DNA of 64,000 bases from assembly GCF_002266855.1 (NCBI RefSeq), contig NZ_NGJN01000004.1, forward strand, positions 248,001-312,000. Reading direction: 5' to 3'. Of this stretch, positions 1-7,848 are shown one piece after another; within the stretch, counting starts at the first letter, position 1, and each line of letters starts with the position of its first letter. The notes beneath the pieces are model-generated. The model made no database searches and was not told where the DNA came from. It worked only from the letters and a program-made list of their open reading frames with translations. The position numbers were made by a program, and so were the translations under genes. This DNA is from Winogradskyella aurantia (GTDB taxonomy: Bacteria; Bacteroidota; Bacteroidia; Flavobacteriales; Flavobacteriaceae).

Positions 1-1020
1 GATTTGTTCCAAGTGTTTCCTGCGTTCTTTAAAAGGATAGTCTCTCAGGTCATCACCATTTAATTCCAATAAATCGTATGCATAAAACCCAATAGGCACC
101 TCTTCTAATAGCTTTTTGGTGACATTTTTCCGATTCAAGCGTTTTTGTAAATCATTGAATAGCAACACATCATTGTCTTTCATTGCCAAAATCTCGCCAT
201 CAATTACAAAATCATCTTGAAAATTAGAGATGGCCCCAACTAGCTCGGGGAATTGTTTGGTTACCAATTCCTCTCCTCTGGACCAGATATAAATTTCGTT
301 ATTACGCTTTACAATCTGCCCACGAATACCATCCCATTTCTGTTCAACAAACCAATCTTCAGCTTCCCCTAATTCGTGTAATTGCTTTTCTAAAGCATAG
401 GCCAAACAAAAGGGATACGGTTTAGAGTTGTCGTAATTAATATGAGTTCCGTTAATTAATTCTTCAAACGATATGGAATCAACGTCCCAATGACCTGTAA
501 TACTGTGCATTAGCCTATTTGTATCAATACCAGTCAATTTCGCTAAGGCATTTACCAGCGTTTTTTTAGACACACCAATCCTAAAACTACCACCAATAAG
601 CTTGTTAAAAATAAGGCGTTCTTGTTGGTCAAGTCCAGACCATGCTTCTAAAACAAAAGCCTTCTTTTCCTCATCAGTTTTAGTCTTAAGTACTTTTAGC
701 TCTGTCATCCATTCATTCAAGCTCAAATCCAACTTATGTGTTGGATTTGGTAACAATAAAGCTAGGGTCTCACCCAAATCCCCTACCGTACTGTAACTTT
801 CAAGGAATAACCATTCAGGAAGCTCAGTTAGCTCCATGCACCATTCTTTCATCAATGTCGTTTTAACAGGTCGTGATGGTCTTTTTCCTGTAAACAAGGC
901 AATCAGCCATAATTTATCCTTGTCTGGTGCTGTTCTGAAATAGTCAGCTAAGGCTTCAATTTTAGCATTGGTTTTGTTGGTGAGTTCAACGGCGCTTATT
1001 AAGTCTGAAAACTGCTTCAT
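1..1020 (-). CDS. ATP-dependent DNA ligase (3' part cut by window edge)
   Basis: The reading frame starts at the ATG whose complement is at 1018-1020 and stays open to the left edge, giving 340 N-terminal codons with no stop. The ligase motif I, K-W-D-G, lies at residues 228-231 (nucleotidyl lysine K228), preceded by an all-alpha N-terminal DNA-binding-type region; motif III-like and E-I-L-type downstream motifs follow. The enzyme should seal nicks with ATP through a ligase-AMP intermediate. The next gene upstream is an MBL-fold exonuclease of the kind known to accompany this ligase family (the PP_1105-type ligase group), so I place it in that repair module. The remaining adenylation domain and the OB fold would lie outside the window. 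Function is confident; assignment to the accessory (non-replicative) ligase group rests on the neighbour. Confidence 0.9.
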   Translation of the reverse strand, partial: MKQFSDLISAVELTNKTNAKIEALADYFRTAPDKDKLWLIALFTGKRPSRPVKTTLMKEWCMELTELPEWLFLESYSTVGDLGETLALLLPNPTHKLDLSLNEWMTELKVLKTKTDEEKKAFVLEAWSGLDQQERLIFNKLIGGSFRIGVSKKTLVNALAKLTGIDTNRLMHSITGHWDVDSISFEELINGTHINYDNSKPYPFCLAYALEKQLHELGEAEDWFVEQKWDGIRGQIVKRNNEIYIWSRGEELVTKQFPELVGAISNFQDDFVIDGEILAMKDNDVLLFNDLQKRLNRKNVTKKLLEEVPIGFYAYDLLELNGDDLRDYPFKERRKHLEQI

Positions 1021-1023
1021 TTT

Positions 1024-1100
1024 ATTCCCGTGAAAACGGGAATCTCTTCCCAATTACTTTAATGTTATGAGATGTCTCAACTGCGCTCGACGTGACGGAA
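1024..1100. repeat. Candidate dispersed intergenic repeat (REP-like)
   Basis: Between the ligase and exonuclease genes sits a perfect 8-bp inverted repeat around a GAAA loop (ATTCCCGT / ACGGGAAT, 1024-1043). About 30 bases later comes a GC-rich segment containing CAACTGCGCTCGACGTGACG (1078-1097). Both resemble short repeats scattered through intergenic regions of flavobacterial genomes. Only one copy is in this window, so its dispersed nature is inferred from memory of such elements and not shown here. Confidence 0.4.
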
Positions 1101-1134
1101 GAACTATTATATTTTATTCTATTAATCAAGTGGC

Positions 1135-2175
1135 TCATACTATTTTTTTGTTTTCAACATCTTCCTTTTCAGCTTTAGCTAAAGCTTCGTCACCATATTC
1201 CGTTTTCAGCTCATTGGCTTTAATTCCAATTTCATTTAGATATTTTGAAAACACGGCCTGAGAACCATGAGTCACATAGACCTGTTCTGCTTCTGTGGCT
1301 TTTACTGCTGAGATTAAACCATTCCAATCGGCATGGTCGCTCACTACAAATCCGGCATCAACCGCTTGCCAACGTCTATTACCACGGATTTGCATCCAGC
1401 CAGAACATATTGCCGTTGCTGAATTGGGTACTCGTTTTAACATGCGCGATCCTAATAATGCCGGTGGAGCAATAATGATTTTATTCTGAAGTGTTTTCTT
1501 GTTTAAATCCGCTGACCATAATTTGGCTTGAGGTAACTTCAATCCAGACTCTGATATCGCCAGATTTAAATTATGAATAGCACGATGCACATAGATATCA
1601 TCACAACTGTCCAATAATGACATTAAGCGTTGCGCCTTTCCTAATGAATAGCCTAAAAATACAGATGTTCTACCATTGGATTGATTGGCTTTTACCCAAG
1701 ACTGTAACTGACTTTGGAGTTCTTCCTCTTTTTTCCAATGGTAAATCGGTAATCCGAACGTACTTTCAGTAATAAAGGTGTGGCATTTAATAGGCTCGAA
1801 AGGTGTTGTTATAAAATCGGGTTGTGTTTTATAATCCCCTGAAAATACCACCACATAGCCTTTGTGTTCCAATTTAATTTGAGCTGAACCAATCACGTGA
1901 CCGGCAGGGTGAAAGCTTACGTTTACCCCATTAATATTCAAGATTTTATTATAGGGAATGCTTTCTATTTTAATATCAGCACCTAAGCGATGCTTTAAAA
2001 TGGGTTTGGAATCGTCAGTGCACAAGTACCGTTTCATTCCCCGACGCGCATGATCGGCATGGCCATGAGAAATAATAGCATATTCAACAGGATACCATGG
2101 GTCTAAGTAGAATTTCCCTTGCGGGCAATAAATCCCTCTTTTGGTAAATTTAATGAGTTGGTTTTCCTTCGGCAT
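1135..2175 (-). CDS. Ligase-associated DNA damage response exonuclease (MBL fold)
   Basis: A 346-residue metallo-beta-lactamase-fold nuclease. The metal-binding motif H-G-H-A-D-H is at residues 38-42, followed by an S-G-D-Y-K segment (the second metal-ligand region) and a late S-D-H-A-D-W segment typical of the beta-CASP/CPSF-type branch. It has no signal peptide, so it is cytoplasmic. It lies directly upstream of the ATP-dependent ligase, same strand, about 115 bases apart. The family is known as the exonuclease partner of that ligase, usually with an Lhr-like helicase and a metallophosphoesterase; those would lie beyond the left edge. Predicted role: trimming DNA ends before ligation. The activity is inferred from the family. 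Confidence 0.87.
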   Translation of the reverse strand: MPKENQLIKFTKRGIYCPQGKFYLDPWYPVEYAIISHGHADHARRGMKRYLCTDDSKPILKHRLGADIKIESIPYNKILNINGVNVSFHPAGHVIGSAQIKLEHKGYVVVFSGDYKTQPDFITTPFEPIKCHTFITESTFGLPIYHWKKEEELQSQLQSWVKANQSNGRTSVFLGYSLGKAQRLMSLLDSCDDIYVHRAIHNLNLAISESGLKLPQAKLWSADLNKKTLQNKIIIAPPALLGSRMLKRVPNSATAICSGWMQIRGNRRWQAVDAGFVVSDHADWNGLISAVKATEAEQVYVTHGSQAVFSKYLNEIGIKANELKTEYGDEALAKAEKEDVENKKIV

Positions 2176-2420
2176 AGCTTTACGAAGCTATTGAAAAAGA
2201 CAGTTATTGGTTGGTAAGGGTTTGTTAAAATTCTCAGTTTTTAGCACAAAAACCTTTTTAGAATTAAAACTGTACTCTTAAAACCTATAAAGAATACTTT
2301 TACATCACTTATCTATCAATTAAAGTCTTCCTTTAATTTCATAACACTTTTAAAAAAATTCTACTCGATTCCACTTTTACAATTTTTCGAAAAGTTTAAT
2401 TCTAATATTTATATTTAAGG

Positions 2421-2789
2421 TCACGCGAACTTTCTGAATAAAAACCAGATAATTAGAGAAAAACCAAATATCAATGATCCATAAATTGTTGTTACCATAG
2501 ATATCTTGAATCCTTCTGCAAAAAGAGAGGTTGATGCTTCAACTTCTCCCATTTTTAAAGCTCGAAACGCAGAATATAAGCCTATTAACTGACCGAAAAG
2601 CCCTATAACAAATGCTAATAAACCCCATGATCGTATCCTATTTATCCTGTGGCTTTTTCCTTTATAATCATTTACTTTGTCCTTAAAAATAGAAACTAAA
2701 GCTATTATTGAAGTACTAATGACTATAAGCATTATTAATGAGAGTAATCCCATAAATATAGGTCCGCCTTTATAAAATAAATCAACCAT
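2421..2789 (-). CDS. Small MotA/TolQ/ExbB-like membrane protein
   Basis: A 122-residue protein with three predicted membrane segments (about residues 10-34, 52-75 and 97-119). The middle of the protein, with G-L-F-G-Q-L-I-G-L-Y followed by a small-residue-rich third helix, resembles the proton-channel core of the MotA/TolQ/ExbB family. It is much shorter than ExbB or TolQ (about 220 residues) and no ExbD/TolR partner is adjacent, so energy coupling to a TonB system is not demonstrated. It is divergent from the LytTR regulator gene, 80 bases away. The gene is convincing; its partner and function are unknown. Confidence 0.6.
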   Translation of the reverse strand: MVDLFYKGGPIFMGLLSLIMLIVISTSIIALVSIFKDKVNDYKGKSHRINRIRSWGLLAFVIGLFGQLIGLYSAFRALKMGEVEASTSLFAEGFKISMVTTIYGSLIFGFSLIIWFLFRKFA

Positions 2790-2869
2790 TCGATATCAGT
2801 TCTGTCACAAAAATAGACCTTATTTATATATATTGTTCAAAGAAAATTGAGTTACGGCAACATAAAAGA

Positions 2870-3643
2870 ATGAAAAGAAATGTTCTACTACATATAAGTT
2901 ACTGGATATTAATTCTTATAGCTCTCACGCTATTTTTTGGTTTTAGCTGGAGAAGTCATCTGCTAGCGTTCTACTTTTCCCTATTGCTTTTGCCCATCGC
3001 AGTAATAACTACCTATTTTTTTAATTTAGTATTAGTTCCAAAATATCTTCTTACTGAGAACTATAGAAAATTTGTACTCTATTTCTTTTACTTAATTATT
3101 ATTTCTCTCTATCTGGAGATGCTAGTGGCTGTGTTTTCATTTGTAGTCATTGCGGATACAAATAAAGATATTGTTGATTTAGAGGGCATTTCTATTTTTA
3201 ATTTGGGTATAACGCTCTATCTTATTGTCTTTGCAACCAGTTTTATCAAGCTGTTTGTTGAATTTAAGAAAAGGGAAAAACTAGTAGCGACCCTAAAATT
3301 AGACAAAGAAAGAAATGAGCAGAAGTCTCTAACCGTTCGCGTTGACCGTAAAAACCAACTTATCCCTTTGGAAGAACTCATTTATATAGAAAGCCTGAGC
3401 GATTATGTTAAAGTAATAACTTCAGATACAGAATATGTTACGAGGGAAAAGATTAGCAAACTCAGTCATAAGCTGCCAGATTCGTTTACAAGAATTCATC
3501 GGTCTTTTATTGTCAATGTAGAAAAAGTAATTTCATTTACAACTACAGAAATCAACATTTACAATACCACACTTCCCATTAGCAGAACCTATAAATCGAA
3601 AGCCGTTAAAACTTTAGAGGAGTTTCACAAAGAATCCAAATAA
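2870..3643 (+). CDS. Membrane-anchored LytTR-family transcriptional regulator
   Basis: A 257-residue protein with four predicted membrane helices in the first 140 residues (tryptophan- and phenylalanine-rich). A short cytoplasmic linker follows, then a LytTR DNA-binding domain from about residue 155 to the end. Landmarks are I-Y-I-E-S-L-S-D-Y-V-K and F-T-R-I-H-R-S-F-I-V-N, both characteristic of LytTR. There is no receiver domain and no adjacent histidine kinase, so it should be a one-component membrane sensor/regulator. The esterase gene about 150 bases downstream on the same strand is a possible target, but this is only positional. Confidence 0.8.
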   Translation: MKRNVLLHISYWILILIALTLFFGFSWRSHLLAFYFSLLLLPIAVITTYFFNLVLVPKYLLTENYRKFVLYFFYLIIISLYLEMLVAVFSFVVIADTNKDIVDLEGISIFNLGITLYLIVFATSFIKLFVEFKKREKLVATLKLDKERNEQKSLTVRVDRKNQLIPLEELIYIESLSDYVKVITSDTEYVTREKISKLSHKLPDSFTRIHRSFIVNVEKVISFTTTEINIYNTTLPISRTYKSKAVKTLEEFHKESK

Positions 3644-3799
3644 AAAGATCTATTTACCTTCTCATTTTTATACTTCTGACGACCATCTTTAGCATAAGCT
3701 TGTTTTTCGCGGTAGAATGCAGGTTTTTATACGGATTCTACATTGCCCCAACTTCAATTACTGGTTAACATTGTAAAGCGAAAAACAAAAAAACTAGTC

Positions 3800-5254
3800 A
3801 TGCAATTATTTGAAATTTTATTAGTATTGACATCAATGCTTTACTTAATCCTCAGTCAATTAATTAACCTTCAAATCTCAAAAAAAATTAGTTTAGGCGT
3901 ACTTGTACTGCTCCTATTTTGCCACCTACTATTTGAAGGGTATAGATGGCAGATGGTACCGTGCTATTTGGCTTGTATTTTAGCATTGTATGTAGCAATT
4001 AAGAACTCTGATAAGAAATCTACAACGCTTAAAAAAATCATTGCGGGAATAGGGATTACAGTTTTAGCTGTTCTTGGAATCTCCTTACCCTCTATCTTTC
4101 CAGTTTTTGAATTACCAGAACCTCAAGGCCCTTATTCAGTGGGGACTAAAGACATTAACTTAAAGCTGAATCGAAAGGAAATTATAACAGAAGATAAGTT
4201 AGACAATCGAAAATTAATGATTAAAGTTTGGTATCCTTCCAGCGAAACAAGTGGTGAAATGGACAGCTATATAGACCAAGGTGGACGGCATGGCTTTGCA
4301 CAAAAATATGGTTTGCCAAATTCAACATTCAATTATTTGGACAAAATCCAAACCCATGTTTTTAGAAATGTGTCTGTAGCAACCGAAAGGTTTCCAGTAC
4401 TGTTATTTTCACATGGCTATAATTCAAAAGCCAATAATTATTATGCGCTCATTTCAGAAATTGTAAGTCAAGGTTATGTGGTTTTTGCTGTCAATCATAC
4501 TTTTGAAAGTACGGGAACCACGTTTCCTGATGGCTCAGAAGTTTACTTCGATTATAATTATGCCAAAAAAATCGAAGAAGGCACCTGGAAAGACATGGAG
4601 CCATTACTTTCGGCTTTCAAAGAAGACCTCTCTTTTGAAGAACGTCACCCAATTGTTAAAAAACGTCTGAAGACTTACTTTGTAAAAGGCATGGTGGAAC
4701 GCTGGGCACAAGACCTTTCGGATGTTGTAAGTAAATTAGGGTCGTGGAACGCATCTGGATTTTTAGAAAATAGATTGGATTTAAGTAAAATCGGCGTGTT
4801 TGGACATTCAAGAGGTGGTGCTGCTGCTGGTGAAACGCTCCTTAAGGACAATCGCATCTCTGCAGGAGCAAATATCGATGGTGTACAATGGGGAGACATT
4901 GTAGATACCTCATTTAAAAACCCTTTTTTATTTATATCTGCTGACTGGCCAGAAGATAAAGAAGATTTAAACGCTCATGCCTATGTAAATAAATATAAAT
5001 CAACCTTTTATGAAGCGCGCATTCTTGGCACAGATCATAGTAATTTTATGGACATCCCATTTATGATTCCTCTTAAGTCACTAAGTCAAGCTGGAGATAT
5101 TAAGCCCGAGCTTGGGATAGAAATTACGAGTAAACTAGTGACCTCTTTCTTTGATAAGCATCTTAAAAATAAATCTATAAATTTGGAATCTTTAGGCTCA
5201 AATTACGACGAGCTCATCCTTAAAGCCTACAAAGCTGAAACGGCAAAACGTTGA
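3800..5254 (+). CDS. Membrane-anchored alpha/beta hydrolase, PAF-acetylhydrolase-like
   Basis: A serine hydrolase with three to four N-terminal membrane helices (roughly the first 100 residues) and an exported or periplasm-facing catalytic domain. The oxyanion segment L-L-F-S-H-G-Y-N and the nucleophile elbow G-H-S-R-G are clear, and a late D-H-S segment supplies a candidate catalytic histidine. The layout resembles platelet-activating-factor acetylhydrolase and dienelactone-hydrolase-like esterases; the substrate cannot be read from the sequence. The frame is open from a TTG at 3743, but the first ATG (3800) gives a normal membrane-anchored N-terminus and is preferred. Two secreted paralogues follow at gaps of about 40 bases, suggesting one transcript. 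Confidence 0.75.
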   Translation: MQLFEILLVLTSMLYLILSQLINLQISKKISLGVLVLLLFCHLLFEGYRWQMVPCYLACILALYVAIKNSDKKSTTLKKIIAGIGITVLAVLGISLPSIFPVFELPEPQGPYSVGTKDINLKLNRKEIITEDKLDNRKLMIKVWYPSSETSGEMDSYIDQGGRHGFAQKYGLPNSTFNYLDKIQTHVFRNVSVATERFPVLLFSHGYNSKANNYYALISEIVSQGYVVFAVNHTFESTGTTFPDGSEVYFDYNYAKKIEEGTWKDMEPLLSAFKEDLSFEERHPIVKKRLKTYFVKGMVERWAQDLSDVVSKLGSWNASGFLENRLDLSKIGVFGHSRGGAAAGETLLKDNRISAGANIDGVQWGDIVDTSFKNPFLFISADWPEDKEDLNAHAYVNKYKSTFYEARILGTDHSNFMDIPFMIPLKSLSQAGDIKPELGIEITSKLVTSFFDKHLKNKSINLESLGSNYDELILKAYKAETAKR

Positions 5255-5297
5255 AAAATAGGCATCAACAAAAAGAAGCAATTCCAGAGCATAACGA

Positions 5298-6047
5298 ATG
5301 AGAAAAAACTCGATTTTCTTCATATTACTTGTGGTTATATGTGCTAGCTGTAAAAGGTCAAAAGAGAAAGAAGCACGTTTTATCTTAGACAATTTTGCCA
5401 CTTTAGAGTTTATCATATTTGAACAACCAGGGAAATCACTTCTTCTTCCGGATATTAAACTCGTCAATATTCAAGACACTTTAGGAACGGTAATTGGTAA
5501 AAACCCTAGGCGATACGAATACCTCCTGAAGAATAGAATAAATGTAGATTCTTTTTTAAAGGTTTTGACCGATACTACAAAAGCTAAGGCTGTAAATTCA
5601 TCATTTTTAAATAACAATGAATTCCAAGGCTACTTCTATTCTACATTTTATGATGATGAAGGGAACCAAGGGTCATTTAGAGAAGAGGAATTAATGAAAA
5701 TCGGTTCAAAATTTTTCTTAGCCGAAAAAATGGGACATCAATTTAGAACAAGAATTTGTGTTGGTATTAATGGTTTAGATGAAGTAGAATATCCTTATAA
5801 GGATTACACCTTACTAGAGGCTCTTGTCTATGAAGCCCTGTTTGAACGATTAACACAAGAAAACGCAGAAGAACCTACTCTTCTACAAAATTTGGATGCT
5901 TACAGCAGCAAAGCCATATCTTCCTTAGATGAAACAGTAATGGATTCACTAGACTTTGTTAGAGCATCCGCCTTTGATGCTATGGAAAATGACGACGATT
6001 TAAAAACCCATCTACTGGGCTATATTGCCCTCAAAGTAGTAGATTAA
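5298..6047 (+). CDS. Putative lipoprotein, tandem paralogue 1 (unknown function)
   Basis: A 249-residue protein with a lipoprotein signal: a hydrophobic stretch ending in C-A-S-C, with C18 the predicted lipidated cysteine. I do not recognise a catalytic domain. The segment around C154 (C-V-G-I-N-G) and the following helix E-A-L-V-Y-E-A-L-F-E-R-L match the same region of the next gene (C160, C-A-G-I-N-G), and the C-terminal helical part also corresponds, so the two look like diverged duplicates. It lies 43 bases after the esterase gene and 39 bases before its paralogue, consistent with co-transcription. Probable location is the inner leaflet of the outer membrane or the periplasm. Confidence 0.65.
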   Translation: MRKNSIFFILLVVICASCKRSKEKEARFILDNFATLEFIIFEQPGKSLLLPDIKLVNIQDTLGTVIGKNPRRYEYLLKNRINVDSFLKVLTDTTKAKAVNSSFLNNNEFQGYFYSTFYDDEGNQGSFREEELMKIGSKFFLAEKMGHQFRTRICVGINGLDEVEYPYKDYTLLEALVYEALFERLTQENAEEPTLLQNLDAYSSKAISSLDETVMDSLDFVRASAFDAMENDDDLKTHLLGYIALKVVD

Positions 6048-6086
6048 TTAAATAAACATTCAACCTATTTTTACAAACCCTAAACA

Positions 6087-6866
6087 ATGAAACACAATTT
6101 ATTTTTACTGATTTTTTCAATTTGCACATCGCTTAGTTACAGTCAAAACACTTGTCTTATAGAAAATGAATTTGGTACTATTTTTAAGGCCGAAAAGAAA
6201 ACCTTTGGAGAACGCGAGTACCTTTATCAAACTGTGAATGAAATCAATACCAATTCTTGTTTTTCTGAACTCGTTAAGAACAATAAAACATACATTAACT
6301 ATCTAAGACAGCACTTTACCCAAAACATTAATCAAGAAGAACTATTAGCTATTGCCAACCCAGAAGAGCTCCAGCTTACTTATACAAAGGCTCTAAAAAA
6401 CGATACGAATTTCACGAAATTAATGAAAGAATTGGCTGGCACAGTTAAAGAAGAAAATACTGTAGTGAAGGATACCGTTAGTCTAGACGAAATACTAGAT
6501 GTTGCAGTGAAATACTTTTCAATAAAAGGAATTACTCCAGAAGGCTATTACGAAGGTAAGGTATGTGCTGGTATTAACGGCATTAAGCAAACCTTAGACA
6601 TAAGGCGTCCCCATCTTGAGGCGTTTTGTTTTAGCACTATTTTAGACCATCTTAAGGACGAAACATTCAATATGTATAATGAGTTTGTGAAAGGAATTAA
6701 AGAATTGTATACCTTAAATTTAGGAATGGATAACAGCGAAAAGCTGTTACGGGCACAAGGAGCAATGTTTATGTTCATGAGGAATAACAAAAAATTATCT
6801 GAGTTATTGCAAACAGAATATGAAAACAAAAAGGGCAGCCTACCCTTTATATTGAAAATAAAATAA
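6087..6866 (+). CDS. Putative secreted protein, tandem paralogue 2 (unknown function)
   Basis: A 259-residue protein with a cleavable signal peptide (hydrophobic stretch, then S-L-S-Y-S-Q-N; cleavage expected near residue 20). It shares the C-x-G-I-N-G motif (C160-G165) and the flanking helices with the preceding lipoprotein, but has no lipobox cysteine, so it should be soluble in the periplasm or exported. The mature part has three cysteines (C23, C58, C160) plus one near residue 182 and is largely helical. No known domain is recognised. It is last in the esterase-lipoprotein-secreted protein series. Confidence 0.62.
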   Translation: MKHNLFLLIFSICTSLSYSQNTCLIENEFGTIFKAEKKTFGEREYLYQTVNEINTNSCFSELVKNNKTYINYLRQHFTQNINQEELLAIANPEELQLTYTKALKNDTNFTKLMKELAGTVKEENTVVKDTVSLDEILDVAVKYFSIKGITPEGYYEGKVCAGINGIKQTLDIRRPHLEAFCFSTILDHLKDETFNMYNEFVKGIKELYTLNLGMDNSEKLLRAQGAMFMFMRNNKKLSELLQTEYENKKGSLPFILKIK

Positions 6867-7039
6867 AAGGTATGATTTGAATATTTCCTTTACATAACAG
6901 ATCTCAAAAAGAGAAAATTTAAAGAACAAATCAAAGGCATTCTGCTGCTATTATGATTGTGCAGCTATTTGAGGCTCATTTTTTATTCAATACCAATAAA
7001 TGAAAAAATTTTGCTTCTTCAATTGTAATTAAAACCACA

Positions 7040-7076
7040 AAGTCCGCTTAAGAAAGTAAACTTTCTACACGGACTT
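7040..7076 (-). terminator. Hairpin terminator of the tRNA operon
   Basis: Two nested perfect inverted repeats lie just downstream of the last tRNA on the minus strand. The outer stem is AAGTCCG/CGGACTT (7040-7046 with 7070-7076) and the inner stem is AGAAAGT/ACTTTCT (7052-7058 with 7061-7067 by inspection). On the minus strand a T-rich but interrupted stretch follows. This looks like an intrinsic terminator. Confidence 0.6.
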
Positions 7077-7090
7077 CTTGCTTTAAAGTG

Positions 7091-7165
7091 TCGGGATGAC
7101 AGGATTTGAACCTGCGACCACACGGCCCCCAGCCGTGTACGCTAACCGGACTGCGCCACATCCCG
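7091..7165 (-). tRNA. tRNA-Pro (anticodon GGG)
   Basis: The minus strand folds as a cloverleaf. The acceptor stem is CGGGATG/CATCCCG, the anticodon stem CACGG/CCGTG encloses the loop CTGGGGG (anticodon GGG, reading CCC/CCU), and the T arm contains GGTTCAAAT. CCA is not encoded. It is the last gene of the tRNA operon. Confidence 0.93.
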
Positions 7166-7271
7166 AAAACAGATTTATATTAAATCTTGGTTTACATTTG
7201 ATATACTTTCACAATATCAAAACCTCGAACAAAAAAGCAAGCTACAAATATTAGCCTGCTTCATGTTCTTG

Positions 7272-7345
7272 TGATCGCGACAGGATTCGAACCTGTGACC
7301 GTCTGCTTAGAAGGCAGATGCTCTATCCAGCTGAGCTACGCGACC
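7272..7345 (-). tRNA. tRNA-Arg (anticodon TCT)
   Basis: The minus strand gives acceptor GGTCGCG/CGCGATC, D arm AGCTCAGCTGG, anticodon stem TCTGC/GCAGA with loop CTTCTAA (anticodon TCT, reading AGA/AGG), and T arm GGTTCGAAT. CCA is not encoded. Confidence 0.94.
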
Positions 7346-7384
7346 CTTCAATCACGCCTTTGCGAGATGAAAGTAAGGTAATGG

Positions 7385-7402
7385 TGTCGGGGTGGCAGGA
7401 TT
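7385..7402 (-). repeat. Stray tRNA-Pro 3'-end fragment (18-bp direct repeat)
   Basis: An 18-base sequence is identical to 7489-7506, the 3' end of the neighbouring tRNA-Pro(TGG) gene with its trailer. It has the same orientation, starts 104 bases away, and lacks the rest of the tRNA. Two short hairpins (7412-7427, ATCCTC/GAGGAT; 7453-7468, AGAAAGC/GCTTTCT) fill the interval. It may be an attachment-site-like duplication or what is left of a deleted tandem tRNA copy. Confidence 0.65.
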
Positions 7403-7490
7403 ATTATCATGATCCTCTATGGAGGATTACAAACCAATGCCTCGTTTCCTTAAGAAAGCCAGCTTTCTAAAGAAACTTACCCTTGTTTTG

Positions 7491-7565
7491 TCGGGGTGGC
7501 AGGATTCGAACCTGCGACCTCCGCGTCCCAAACGCGGCGCGATAACCGGGCTACGCTACACCCCG
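7491..7565 (-). tRNA. tRNA-Pro (anticodon TGG)
   Basis: The minus strand gives acceptor CGGGGTG/CACCCCG, anticodon stem CCGCG/CGCGG with loop TTTGGGA (anticodon TGG, reading CCA/CCG and others), and T arm GGTTCGAAT. CCA is not encoded. Its 3' end is repeated at 7385-7402. Confidence 0.94.
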
Positions 7566-7647
7566 GACTGAGCTTTTAAAAAATATCCAATAGACATTTT
7601 TAACAAAAGGACCAGCCGGTGTGTTGGCCTTTCTATTCTCATTCTGG

Positions 7648-7731
7648 CGGAGAGACCGGGATTCGAACCCGGGCAACACTTACGCGTTGACAGATTAGCA
7701 ATCTGCTCCATTACCACTCTGGCACCTCTCC
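7648..7731 (-). tRNA. tRNA-Ser (anticodon GCT)
   Basis: The minus strand gives acceptor GGAGAGG/TCTCTCC with discriminator G, anticodon stem GCAGA/TCTGT around loop TTGCTAA (anticodon GCT, reading AGC/AGU), a long variable arm (CAACGCGTAAGTGTTG) as expected for serine tRNAs, and T arm GGTTCGAAT. It is first in the operon. Confidence 0.94.
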
Positions 7732-7768
7732 TTACAATCTCAAAGAACTTTCCCTAAAATTGCGGATG

Positions 7769-7799
7769 CAAATGTAACTGTTCATATTAAAGAACGCAA
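7769..7799 (-). promoter_or_regulatory. Promoter of the tRNA operon
   Basis: On the minus strand this reads TTG, 20 bases, TACATTTG. That fits the Bacteroidota sigma-A consensus TTG-N19-TAnnTTTG well. It lies 38 bases upstream of tRNA-Ser and fires away from the HD-phosphohydrolase gene. Confidence 0.7.
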
Positions 7800-7848
7800 C
7801 AATTTTAATCAGTTTTTTAGAGAAATAAACGGAACAGAAAACTTCAAA

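Noticed and set aside
2421..2789. ExbB component of a TonB energising system
   Set aside because: Protein is about half the normal length and no ExbD or TonB gene is next to it; I keep only a family resemblance.
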